This document shows, in pieces, positions 20,865 to 29,190 of a DNA stretch of 42,820 nt. Position numbers and translations under genes: made by a program. The stretch spans positions 1 through 42,820 of the forward strand of contig JAUZQZ010000094.1 in assembly GCA_030950745.1 (NCBI GenBank), read 5' to 3'. Origin of the DNA: Mariprofundaceae bacterium. GTDB lineage: Bacteria; Pseudomonadota; Zetaproteobacteria; Mariprofundales; Mariprofundaceae. How positions within the stretch are numbered: position 1 is the first letter of the stretch; each line of letters starts with the position of its first letter. The notes below the pieces were generated by a model, which was not told where the DNA came from, did not search any database, and saw only the letters and a list, made by a program, of their open reading frames with translations.

Positions 20865-21132
20865 TAGTGTCCTGCCCCGAAGAAGAGCGCACCATCAGCG
20901 AGTTCTGGCGGGATGTGCGGCAAGGCGTGCAAGTGCAGGACTGGCCGTGGCCAATTCAAACGAGTGCAACGCAGCCGAACGCCCGCCAGCACTCGCCCGA
21001 AGGGAGCCATCCCATGGAGCCAATGCAGCGTTGCACCCCTTGCCAAGGGCACGCCATTGGCTGCGGGACGCGCCTTGCCTTGGTTCCATGGGATGGCTCT
21101 GATGGTATGCTCTTCTACGGGGCAGGACACTA
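20865..21132. mobile_element. Palindromic element E2 (MITE-like, TA-flanked)
   Basis: 34-bp TIR (31/34): TAGTGTCCTGCCCCG[A/T]AGAAGAGC[GC/AT]ACCATCAG; left arm 20900-20912/20982-20994; right arm 21004-21023/21080-21099 (19/20); core CTCGCCCGAAGGGAGCC. Confidence 0.8.
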
Positions 21133-21663
21133 GCCCTTGCCAGCTTTATTGGTGAAGTAGGTGGACAACGACACCAGCAGGATACCGCCACCCATGTACA
21201 GGATATTCAATGGACTATCGAAGGTAACATGCAGCACATTCTTGAAGAAGGCCACGACCAGAATCATCAGCACCACCTTGGCCAGGCGGTCCTTTAAATC
21301 ATCCAGGCTGTTAATCATCAGGATGTTGTTGGACTTTTCATCTTTATGGGCGATATCAATCTTGCTGATAAATAATTCATACAGACCAAGGCCGAAAATC
21401 AGCATCACCGTACCGAGCAGGAAATCATCAACGGCCGATATAATCTGCCCTACTGCCTCGACATGGTAATTTGGATACTCAACACCCATAAATGTTATTT
21501 CAATAAACTGCCAGGCCAGATGTAACATATTCTCCGCTGCCATCACAAACAGAAGCACCATGCCTATCAACGAGGAAAGAACTGCAAGAATGACCACGAA
21601 ACGGCTATTCCACAGGAGCCATTCAAATACTTTTTCAATCAATCCTTGCTGATTTTCTGCCAT
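21130..21663 (-). CDS. YqhA/UPF0114-family membrane protein (start trimmed to MAENQQ)
   Basis: RFVVILAVLSSLIGMVLLFVMAAENM; LGLYELFISKIDIAH. Confidence 0.8.
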   Translation of the reverse strand: MAENQQGLIEKVFEWLLWNSRFVVILAVLSSLIGMVLLFVMAAENMLHLAWQFIEITFMGVEYPNYHVEAVGQIISAVDDFLLGTVMLIFGLGLYELFISKIDIAHKDEKSNNILMINSLDDLKDRLAKVVLMILVVAFFKNVLHVTFDSPLNILYMGGGILLVSLSTYFTNKAGKG

Positions 21664-21715
21664 GTGATTACCCCTTTTTGGTTTGTTTCCAAATGCAAGC
21701 AAAAGAAGCGCCAAT

Positions 21716-21886
21716 TCAGGTAGTTTGGGCTTCTGTGTGCAAGGTCTCGCCATCCAGGGTCTCGTTATCGACCTTGCAACCAGTCTTTTGTTCGGCCAAA
21801 AGACATTGCTGTAATAATTTTACCGCTATCTCATCCGATGCTTCGATGTGCAACACGTATGTTCTCACATGGTGAGGTGGATACAT
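21716..21886 (-). CDS. Small ORF (56 aa), hypothetical
   Basis: Read manually: MYPPHHVRTYVLHIEASDEIAVKLLQQCLLAEQKTGCKVDNETLDGETLHTEAQTT*; absent from the ORF track (all listed ORFs are at least 60 aa). Confidence 0.4.
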   Translation of the reverse strand: MYPPHHVRTYVLHIEASDEIAVKLLQQCLLAEQKTGCKVDNETLDGETLHTEAQTT

Positions 21887-22096
21887 CAAACACCGAAAAC
21901 AGCTACAATATCAGTCTATCCTGCAATCACCTGGGTAGGCCCAGAAAACCTCATTATGCCAGACTGGAACATACAGAGATTTACCCGGCAAACCATCAAC
22001 AAACATACTAAAAAAGGTGCAGGTGCTGAATACGCCTATCACCATATGAAAAGAAGGTGTTTTGCATTCAAACTGATGCATCCAGTCTAGCAATAG

Positions 22097-22708
22097 TTAT
22101 GCCGGCCAGTCACCTGCCCCCTCCCGCATCAGCTCCGGGGCATCACCGCATAAGTCGATGACTGTGGTCGGCACCACGCCGCCCCAACCCGCATCAAGAA
22201 CCAGCATGTTCGATCCTTTGAGACAAGGGATAAACTCTTCAGGATCAGTCGCCGCATCCTGTTCACTGGGAAAAATCAGAGTGGTCGCCAGAAGCGGCTC
22301 TCCCAATTCCTGTAACAAATCCCTGCACACAGCATGAGATGGTATACGAATCCCCACATCATGACGTTTGCCGAAAATACGGCGTGGCAAGCCGGAATTG
22401 GCCGGAAGAATGAATGTGTACGGACCCGGCAAACAGCGTCTGAGCATACGATGTGCATCATTATTCATGCGCACATAACGGGCAGCCTGTGACAAATCCA
22501 GACACACCAGCGACCACCAGTGTTGTCTGTCCAGTTGCCGCAAGCGGCGTATCCCGGAAATCGCTCCGGAGGCATCGGGTAGCGCCATCAATGAATAAGT
22601 TGTCTCCGTCGGAATGACTGCTGCCACTCCCTGGCGCATATATTCGGCGGCGTGCCGGATAAGCCGCACTTGGGGACGCTCCGGATGCAACCTCAATCGT
22701 TCAAACAT
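22097..22708 (-). CDS. Sua5/YciO/YrdC-family protein
   Basis: GVAAVIPTETTYSLMALPDASGAISGIRRLR; LPGPYTFILPA; VGIRIPSHAVCRDLLQELGEPLLATT. Confidence 0.87.
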   Translation of the reverse strand: MFERLRLHPERPQVRLIRHAAEYMRQGVAAVIPTETTYSLMALPDASGAISGIRRLRQLDRQHWWSLVCLDLSQAARYVRMNNDAHRMLRRCLPGPYTFILPANSGLPRRIFGKRHDVGIRIPSHAVCRDLLQELGEPLLATTLIFPSEQDAATDPEEFIPCLKGSNMLVLDAGWGGVVPTTVIDLCGDAPELMREGAGDWPA

Positions 22709-22862
22709 CGGCTAACTCACACTTTTTATAAGACTGCGGATCTATGGCACCAGGCAGGCTCCATACAAGGTTTTTTTCTGCTAAAAAATCATAGACCGTT
22801 TGGATACCCGCACAGGCAGGCGCAGTAGATTTACCACAAGTCTGACAAGTTTCTTGTCTCAT
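22701..22862 (-). CDS. Small ORF (53 aa) with CxxC motif, translationally overlapping the Sua5/YciO-like gene
   Basis: Read manually: MRQETCQTCGKSTAPACAGIQTVYDFLAEKNLVWSLPGAIDPQSYKKCELADV*; its 3' end overlaps the downstream start by 8 nt. Confidence 0.45.
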   Translation of the reverse strand: MRQETCQTCGKSTAPACAGIQTVYDFLAEKNLVWSLPGAIDPQSYKKCELADV

Positions 22863-22874
22863 AAAAAATACGGG

Positions 22875-25295
22875 CTAAAATCCCGGAATCTTCAATTTCC
22901 GCAGAATCTGCTCAACCGGCTTCGCGGGAGCTTGTGATGGAGCCGGCGACGCATCCGGCGCCGGGTTCCCGGAAGCAGGACCTCCTTGTAAAACACCTTT
23001 CAGAATACCCTTCAATCCACCTTTTCCGCCCTTGAGGATGTCTTTGATATTCCCGACGTTCCCCATCAACGTTTTAATATCCATTTCTATCTTCACCCTG
23101 GGTGCATCCAGAGGCCCGATAATTCGAAGAGGAATCACCAATCCTTTTCTTGCGGTTTCAGTATCACCCTGCCCTGCCAGGCTTCCCACCAAGCGGGGTT
23201 TGACACGGTAATCCATGTTTTTTGCTACAAGGTCCACTTGTCCATAGCCGGTGAGGCGGAACAAGGGGGATGCCATGAATAAATCATCATTACTTGCCAC
23301 ACCGTTTTTAACCTTGAAACTTCCGGAAAGCTGTGAAAAATCAGTTTGTCTGGAACCGCCCTGCTGACCCGGCGCAATAACATTGCGCAACGTCCCCGCA
23401 ATATCAAAACCCTTGATCATACCATCGCGTAACAGCACATGGCCCGTTCCATTCAGGCTTTGTGTTGCTGTCTGGGGCAACAGGCCAACACCGCCCAACT
23501 TTGTATCCATCTGCATGATACCAGAAACCATATCTGTGCCCGCCAACGCTTTAAGCACCGGTTGCACCTGTACGCCGCGCACCTTTACTGACTCGGTCCA
23601 GCGGACAGGGTAGAGGCCTACATTCAAGCTGGCCTTCTCCCGGACCTGGCCGCCAGCCAGTTCAAACCGGAAAGGATTTATATTGAATGTTCCACGTTTA
23701 CCGGAAAGTGTGGCATGCAGATATGCCAGATCAAGCCCATGCAGGAACAAATGATCCACCTGCAACCCGGCTGTAACACGCCATGATTTCAGAAAGCGCA
23801 AATCCGGCTCCCTGACCGTTCCGGTATCGGCAGGCACGTTTGCGGTTTGTGGCTGGCCAATCCGTGCACCAGCGGTGTCAGTGTTCCGGCTTCCTGTTTG
23901 CTGTTGGCCGATTCTTGCACCTTCGGCATGGGCATAAGGTATAATCTTAATGCCCGGATCGTCATGAATTGCCTGAGAGACCTCGCTCTTTTCCGGCTGC
24001 GGCAACCACGGGTCTATATGCAGGCTTTTAGAGGCAATCCGTAACCGCACAACGGGGCCGGCTCCAAACCGGAAATTCCCGGAGGCCTGAACAAGCTCCT
24101 TATTCAGTATCAGTTGCAAATCACGCAATTCCACATGCTTTGCATCACCCGCAGCCAACAACCCCAGCTTAACCTGCTTCCAGGGGGCAGGGTGTGCGGC
24201 ATACAAAGCCTGCAAATCCGGCATCCATGCCGATAACTGCTCGCGGCTCAATGTTGGCGTATTAATACGCACCTGATACTGCAAGTCATGTCCAATACCG
24301 CGCACGAAACCTGTAATTTCCGCTGCCTTCTCTCCCTCCACACGCAGCACCACACGATCAAGCTTCATTCGATCCGGCTTCGGCATTTCAATCTTCCACG
24401 CCACATCCGCCTCATGTTCGCCATGCAGTGCAAGCGTGCCTGCCGTCACCCGCAAACCGTCCGGTCTCTGTTCAATTCTGACGTCCACCGCCAATGTGCC
24501 CGCACCCAGACCCGTCAGGGCCGGGATAAAAGCAGTAAATTTCGCAAGTGCAATGGATTTGGCCTGAATATCAGCCTGTAAAGGTAATTTCTCGACGTTA
24601 AATTCAGACAAATCTCCCAACGGCCCTACTTCCGCTTTTACGGAAAAATCATCGCCGGAGAGCTTCCCCGAAGCTTGTATATGCACCGGTTGATCAAGTT
24701 GTACACCATCCACCTCGATGCCAAATTCGCTCAGGGTAACGTCGCTCCCCGACCGTATATCCCGGTAATGCACCTCGCCGTTCAGCATACGCAGGGATTT
24801 CGCACTCAGGGCAACCAGAGAAGCGCCGCTTCCCGTTGGGGCAGGCACCAGCGTTCCGTTGTTCGCAGCACCCGTCGGTGTTTTCTCCTTCGCGGCAGGA
24901 AGCAGGTCTTCCCAGTTCCCGGCGCCGCTGGCATCACGTTCCAGCAACAGCTTCGGACTATCCAGCACAAAGCGTTTGATTTCGACCCGTTTACTCAACA
25001 AAGGTAACAATGCCAGACGCACATCCAGGCTTTTAACCTGCAAAAAATCCTCATTCGAAAAACCCTGGCGGTTGGTAATACGCACATCATCAAGACGCAC
25101 GCCCACCCATGGAAAGAATGAAGCATGCAATCCGCCTATCTCAACCCCGCGTCCCGTGGCCTGTTCGGCCTTCTCGATAATCAGCCCCTTATAGTGATTG
25201 ATATCGATAAAAAACGGGGCCGCAAGCAATGCCACCGCCAGCAAGACAAGAAGTATCAGACTATATTTGACGGTTTTCCTGGCGGCTTTATTCAT
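22875..25295 (-). CDS. AsmA-family protein
   Basis: N-terminal TM then DINHYKGLIIEKAEQATGRGVEIGG; C-terminal AsmA region LNGTGHVLLRDGMIKGFDIAGTLRN. Confidence 0.88.
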   Translation of the reverse strand: MNKAARKTVKYSLILLVLLAVALLAAPFFIDINHYKGLIIEKAEQATGRGVEIGGLHASFFPWVGVRLDDVRITNRQGFSNEDFLQVKSLDVRLALLPLLSKRVEIKRFVLDSPKLLLERDASGAGNWEDLLPAAKEKTPTGAANNGTLVPAPTGSGASLVALSAKSLRMLNGEVHYRDIRSGSDVTLSEFGIEVDGVQLDQPVHIQASGKLSGDDFSVKAEVGPLGDLSEFNVEKLPLQADIQAKSIALAKFTAFIPALTGLGAGTLAVDVRIEQRPDGLRVTAGTLALHGEHEADVAWKIEMPKPDRMKLDRVVLRVEGEKAAEITGFVRGIGHDLQYQVRINTPTLSREQLSAWMPDLQALYAAHPAPWKQVKLGLLAAGDAKHVELRDLQLILNKELVQASGNFRFGAGPVVRLRIASKSLHIDPWLPQPEKSEVSQAIHDDPGIKIIPYAHAEGARIGQQQTGSRNTDTAGARIGQPQTANVPADTGTVREPDLRFLKSWRVTAGLQVDHLFLHGLDLAYLHATLSGKRGTFNINPFRFELAGGQVREKASLNVGLYPVRWTESVKVRGVQVQPVLKALAGTDMVSGIMQMDTKLGGVGLLPQTATQSLNGTGHVLLRDGMIKGFDIAGTLRNVIAPGQQGGSRQTDFSQLSGSFKVKNGVASNDDLFMASPLFRLTGYGQVDLVAKNMDYRVKPRLVGSLAGQGDTETARKGLVIPLRIIGPLDAPRVKIEMDIKTLMGNVGNIKDILKGGKGGLKGILKGVLQGGPASGNPAPDASPAPSQAPAKPVEQILRKLKIPGF

Positions 25296-25975
25296 GGGGC
25301 TATCGTGGATGATGTGACCGATTGCCGCAAGGGTGGAAAGCGCACCCTCAGTTCATCAAAGCAATCCACAACACCTTCGGCTCCGGCACCCATCAGTGCA
25401 TCATGCGAACCTGCGCCAAAAGACACACCAATTGCGCGCACACCACAGGCGGTTGCCATCTGCATGTCTACGCATGCATCACCGACAACCGCAGTTTGTG
25501 CACGCTCCACGCCCATTTCCGCCATGCATTCATTCACCATTCCCGGATGCGGTTTGGACGGGCACTGATCTGCCGTCCGCCACACCATAAAAAAGCGGGA
25601 TAAATCAAACTCATCAAGCACGCGCCGTAGACCCGGCAGTGATTTCCCGGTGACAATGCCCAGGCCGTAACCCCGTTTCTGCAAGGTTATCAATGTAGAT
25701 CGAACGCCAACATGCAACCCGTGTTCGCTGGGCATATCCCGGTACAGTTTACGATAGGTGTTGGAAATTTTCCGCCGAGTTGTAATACCGGTATCCGGTA
25801 GTATTTGAGCCATTGCCGTATCCAGCGACAACCCGATTACGCCGGCAATTTTGGCATCATCAGGAACAGGTAACCCGCAGTCCGCAAAAGCATGCTGCAT
25901 CACGGCAGTGATGTGGCGATGGGAATCCACCAGTGTGCCATCACAATCGAACAGAATCAGGCGGGAATCCGTCAT
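25292..25975 (-). CDS. HAD-superfamily phosphatase (phosphoglycolate phosphatase-like)
   Basis: LILFDCDGTLVDSHRHI; GIVTGKSLPGL; VVGDACVDMQMATACGVRAIGVSFG. Confidence 0.87.
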   Translation of the reverse strand: MTDSRLILFDCDGTLVDSHRHITAVMQHAFADCGLPVPDDAKIAGVIGLSLDTAMAQILPDTGITTRRKISNTYRKLYRDMPSEHGLHVGVRSTLITLQKRGYGLGIVTGKSLPGLRRVLDEFDLSRFFMVWRTADQCPSKPHPGMVNECMAEMGVERAQTAVVGDACVDMQMATACGVRAIGVSFGAGSHDALMGAGAEGVVDCFDELRVRFPPLRQSVTSSTIAP

Positions 25976-26547
25976 GGCCTTTTTTTTGTATCCTGGCCGG
26001 TTTTTTTGGCGGGTTCACCCGTATCATGAGGCTTGGACGGTGGCGCTTTCCATGCATTTGGATTGCGCCTCACCTGCCAGACGAAGGACTTGTCCACGGC
26101 CAGCACTTCCGGCACTTGTCCGATGCGCACATACGTGGAAATCAGGTCACTTCCCTGTTTCCCCACTGTCAGGGTAAACAGCGCGGTATCTGTTTGATCC
26201 AGCAAGGTAAGTTTTGTGCCGTATTTCATTCCAAGCGTATCATCATGCGCATGCGTATGAGTGACCACGCGGACCACACGCATATTGGCTAGATTATTCA
26301 GTAAATGCCGTACCGACTCTTCATTGGCGGGTACGTCCGGCTTACCGGCCAGCATCCATTTCTCTCCCTCTTTTTTCAGATGCACAGGCGCTCTGGATGC
26401 AGGCGCAAGCTCAATGGCAGCAACCTTTGAAATATCCGGTATCTTTAAAGGCGCATACACCTGTGGTGCAAGTTCCGGCTGTGAGAACTGCCATGCGGAC
26501 CAGCCGATCAGAATCAACAATGCCACCCACAAAGCTGAACGCTTCAA
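25972..26547 (-). CDS. DUF4340-like protein of the Gld-type ABC locus
   Basis: 191 aa; N-terminal TM; last gene of the overlapping GldG/permease cluster. Confidence 0.6.
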   Translation of the reverse strand: MKRSALWVALLILIGWSAWQFSQPELAPQVYAPLKIPDISKVAAIELAPASRAPVHLKKEGEKWMLAGKPDVPANEESVRHLLNNLANMRVVRVVTHTHAHDDTLGMKYGTKLTLLDQTDTALFTLTVGKQGSDLISTYVRIGQVPEVLAVDKSFVWQVRRNPNAWKAPPSKPHDTGEPAKKTGQDTKKRP

Positions 26548-28139
26548 GCCACAGTCTCCAATGAACGAAGCTTACGCCAGCGCCACAGGCCCATAACCAC
26601 GATGAACAATGGCAAAGCAAACATCCACAGCCCCTTATACATGGAGCGTTCATTCTTGGTCAGCGTCGCCAATGGCCGCTCAATCACGCCGCGCGAGCGC
26701 AAATCAATCAACCCCTCGTTACCGGCCAGCCAATCCAGCGTATTGAGTACAAAGACCAGATTACTACCGCTCATAAACTGATCGTCCAACAGTGAACGGC
26801 TGCCCACCACAAGCACACGGGAATGCTCCGTACTCGCAATATGTTTTTTTGTGACAGATACGCCTTTTAGTGGACCGGAAAATGCAGATTTGGCCACACC
26901 CTGCTCAAACAACGCCAGATTCACTTGTCTGCGCGTCAGGCCATCGAATCGTTTGCTCATGGGCACAAGAGGATCAACATCATAGGGCGGTCCGTTCTCG
27001 ATGGACGCCATCACGGATGATGTCAGCAACACGTCGCCATGCGGACCATCTCCGGTCCATGCCAGCGGCGAAGCAAAGGGTACGGATACGACTTGCAGCC
27101 CATGCGTAATCGGATTGCTCTCATCCATACCTTCCACTTCCGCCACAAAGGGATAATCCACCACACTGTTGAACACGAGCATGCCACGCCGCTGATTAAC
27201 GTTGATGCGCGCCGCTCGCGGATCCATGACCAGCCCCGGCTCCACCGCAATACCAAAGTCCTTCAACCACGTATTGGCCTTAGCCTCCACGCTCTTCACC
27301 GTAAACCCCTGACTAAGCTGCGGATCGACATTGCCGGCAAGAATGAGCAAACCCCGGCCCGACATACGGAACTGATCCAGCGCATAGCGTTCAATTTCAG
27401 ACGGTGGCTGGTCAAACCCGGCCACGATGACCGCCCTGATATCCTTGTCGATGGCCTTCTTGTCCGGCTCGACCATGACCAGTTCGTAGTCTTCCGATAC
27501 CTTTTGCTTAAAGCTTCGCAACCGGACCAGGTCTTTAGCGCCAAACCCGGCCACCACGCCAATCTTCACACGGCCTTTACCGGTCAATCTCCTGATTTTA
27601 CCCGTTAGCAGATATTCAAACCCCTGCTCGCCGCGTACCACGGGAATGGTTTCCTTTTTATTCAGATATTCCACCACCACGGCCATGTATCCCTGCTTGA
27701 CCTGCGCCTGATCGTTTTCGACGACCTGAACCTGAACCTTGGGAATCTTTAGCGCCGCCAGTGATGCCGCCACATTGGGATCATCAGCGGGGTCAACAAT
27801 CTCAAAACCAACCTTGCCGTGCCCCGCCTCGTGATAGGAGCGCAGCATATCAGCAACAAAGCGCCTCAACTGGCCGTATGGCTGCGGTAAATCCCGTGTA
27901 ATATAGGCACGGATCATGACGGGCTCATCGAGTTTATCCAGAACGCCACGGGTGGAATCCGACAATGTGTACATCCCATTTTCAGTCATGTCCCAGCGAA
28001 GATGCAAAGCGCTCGCCGCCACGGTGATGGCGAATGCGGCCAGCAAGGCCGTCAGCAGCGTAAACCATGCCTTACGGCGGATACTTTTCCTGCGATCCGT
28101 TCCGGGCACTAATCTCCTGTCCCGGGACATTACGTCCAC
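26544..28139 (-). CDS. GldG-like ABC-type auxiliary protein
   Basis: 531 aa with TM at both ends; AASALHLRWDMTENGMYTLSDSTRGVLDKLDEPVMIRAYITRDLPQPYGQLRRFVADML. Confidence 0.85.
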   Translation of the reverse strand: MDVMSRDRRLVPGTDRRKSIRRKAWFTLLTALLAAFAITVAASALHLRWDMTENGMYTLSDSTRGVLDKLDEPVMIRAYITRDLPQPYGQLRRFVADMLRSYHEAGHGKVGFEIVDPADDPNVAASLAALKIPKVQVQVVENDQAQVKQGYMAVVVEYLNKKETIPVVRGEQGFEYLLTGKIRRLTGKGRVKIGVVAGFGAKDLVRLRSFKQKVSEDYELVMVEPDKKAIDKDIRAVIVAGFDQPPSEIERYALDQFRMSGRGLLILAGNVDPQLSQGFTVKSVEAKANTWLKDFGIAVEPGLVMDPRAARINVNQRRGMLVFNSVVDYPFVAEVEGMDESNPITHGLQVVSVPFASPLAWTGDGPHGDVLLTSSVMASIENGPPYDVDPLVPMSKRFDGLTRRQVNLALFEQGVAKSAFSGPLKGVSVTKKHIASTEHSRVLVVGSRSLLDDQFMSGSNLVFVLNTLDWLAGNEGLIDLRSRGVIERPLATLTKNERSMYKGLWMFALPLFIVVMGLWRWRKLRSLETVA

Positions 28140-28840
28140 CTTCGGCGTTCAAGCTGAAAATGTGCCGCAGCAAGAAACGCGCCGCACAGGGCCAGAAGAA
28201 ACACGACGTCTCCCAGATGCACCACGCCGCGCAGCATGCTCTGGTAACGTGAAAGCGGACTCATGATTTCCAGCATGTTCTGCACGGAGGGCGAGAACAA
28301 TGGCGCAGCCTGCGCCAGCAGAAATACAGCCAGCAACAAAGACAGCCCCAGCACATAGGCCACCACGGCATTACGGGTCAGTGAGGAGGCAAAGATACAA
28401 ACTGCCGTATAGAATGCCGCCAGGAGCAGCGCGGCCATATAGGAAGCGGCGATCTGGCCGGCATCAATATTACCCAGTGTGGCCAGACTAAGCGGGTAAA
28501 CAAGCGTAAATCCAAGCAACACAACCACTTGCAGCAAAACCGCCAGATATTTCCCCATTACAATCTGTATGGCGCTGACAGGTAAGGTGGCCAGGAGTTC
28601 AAAGGTTCCACTTCGTTTTTCCTCCGCCAGTGACCGCATGGCCATGGCGGGAATAAAAAATATCAATAAAACAGGAAAAATGGAAAAGAAGCTGCGCATT
28701 TCAGCTTGTCCCATCAAAAACAATCGATTGCCAAAGAAGAAACCTGCGGCCAGCAGAAAGGCCACCGCAATCACATAACCCAGCGGCGTATCCACTGCCG
28801 TGCGCCATTCCTTCCAGATGAGAGTGGAGATTTGGCTCAT
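28130..28840 (-). CDS. ABC-2 type permease (GldF-like); start trimmed to MSQISTLIWKEW
   Basis: Multi-TM; EEKRSGTFELLATLPVSAIQIVMGKYLA; the longer ORF start at 29038 lies inside element E3. Confidence 0.88.
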   Translation of the reverse strand: MSQISTLIWKEWRTAVDTPLGYVIAVAFLLAAGFFFGNRLFLMGQAEMRSFFSIFPVLLIFFIPAMAMRSLAEEKRSGTFELLATLPVSAIQIVMGKYLAVLLQVVVLLGFTLVYPLSLATLGNIDAGQIAASYMAALLLAAFYTAVCIFASSLTRNAVVAYVLGLSLLLAVFLLAQAAPLFSPSVQNMLEIMSPLSRYQSMLRGVVHLGDVVFLLALCGAFLAAAHFQLERRRWT

Positions 28841-28878
28841 AAAACCGGCCTCATAAAATCGGGGGTCATGGGTTCTCT

Positions 28879-29190
28879 TAGGGCCTGTTAACACTAATTG
28901 TGAGCGAGACGACGGGGTCATTTTTGTGGCTATACAAGGCATTCCGAGCGCAATGTGCCCGAGGCACATGAGCGAGACATAACGCAGCAGGGCACAAAAA
29001 TGACCCGTCCCGCAGGGCGGCGTCCCAAATAAGGCCATTCGGCGTTACTCCCCCAGGGGACTCTCTCTTGCACAAGTGCAATTCACCTTGTCGTCGTTCA
29101 TTTGGATTTACCAAACTTCTCTCCTCGCGCCTTGACTGGCCTTGTTTGGGACAGCAGCGCCTCATTCACAATGAGTGTTAACAGGCCCTA
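28879..29190. mobile_element. Palindromic element E3 (MITE-like, TA-flanked)
   Basis: 25-bp TIR TAGGGCCTGTTAACACT[A/C]ATTGTGA (24/25); left arm GGGTCATTTTTGTG 28915-28928/28993-29006; right arm GTCCCAAATAAGGCCA 29022-29037/29137-29152 (15/16); core CCCGCAGGG 29009-29017. Confidence 0.8.

Noticed and set aside
28841-29038. N-terminal extension of the GldF-like permease ORF
   Set aside because: It lies in element E3; a normal start (MSQISTLIWKEW) occurs at 28840.
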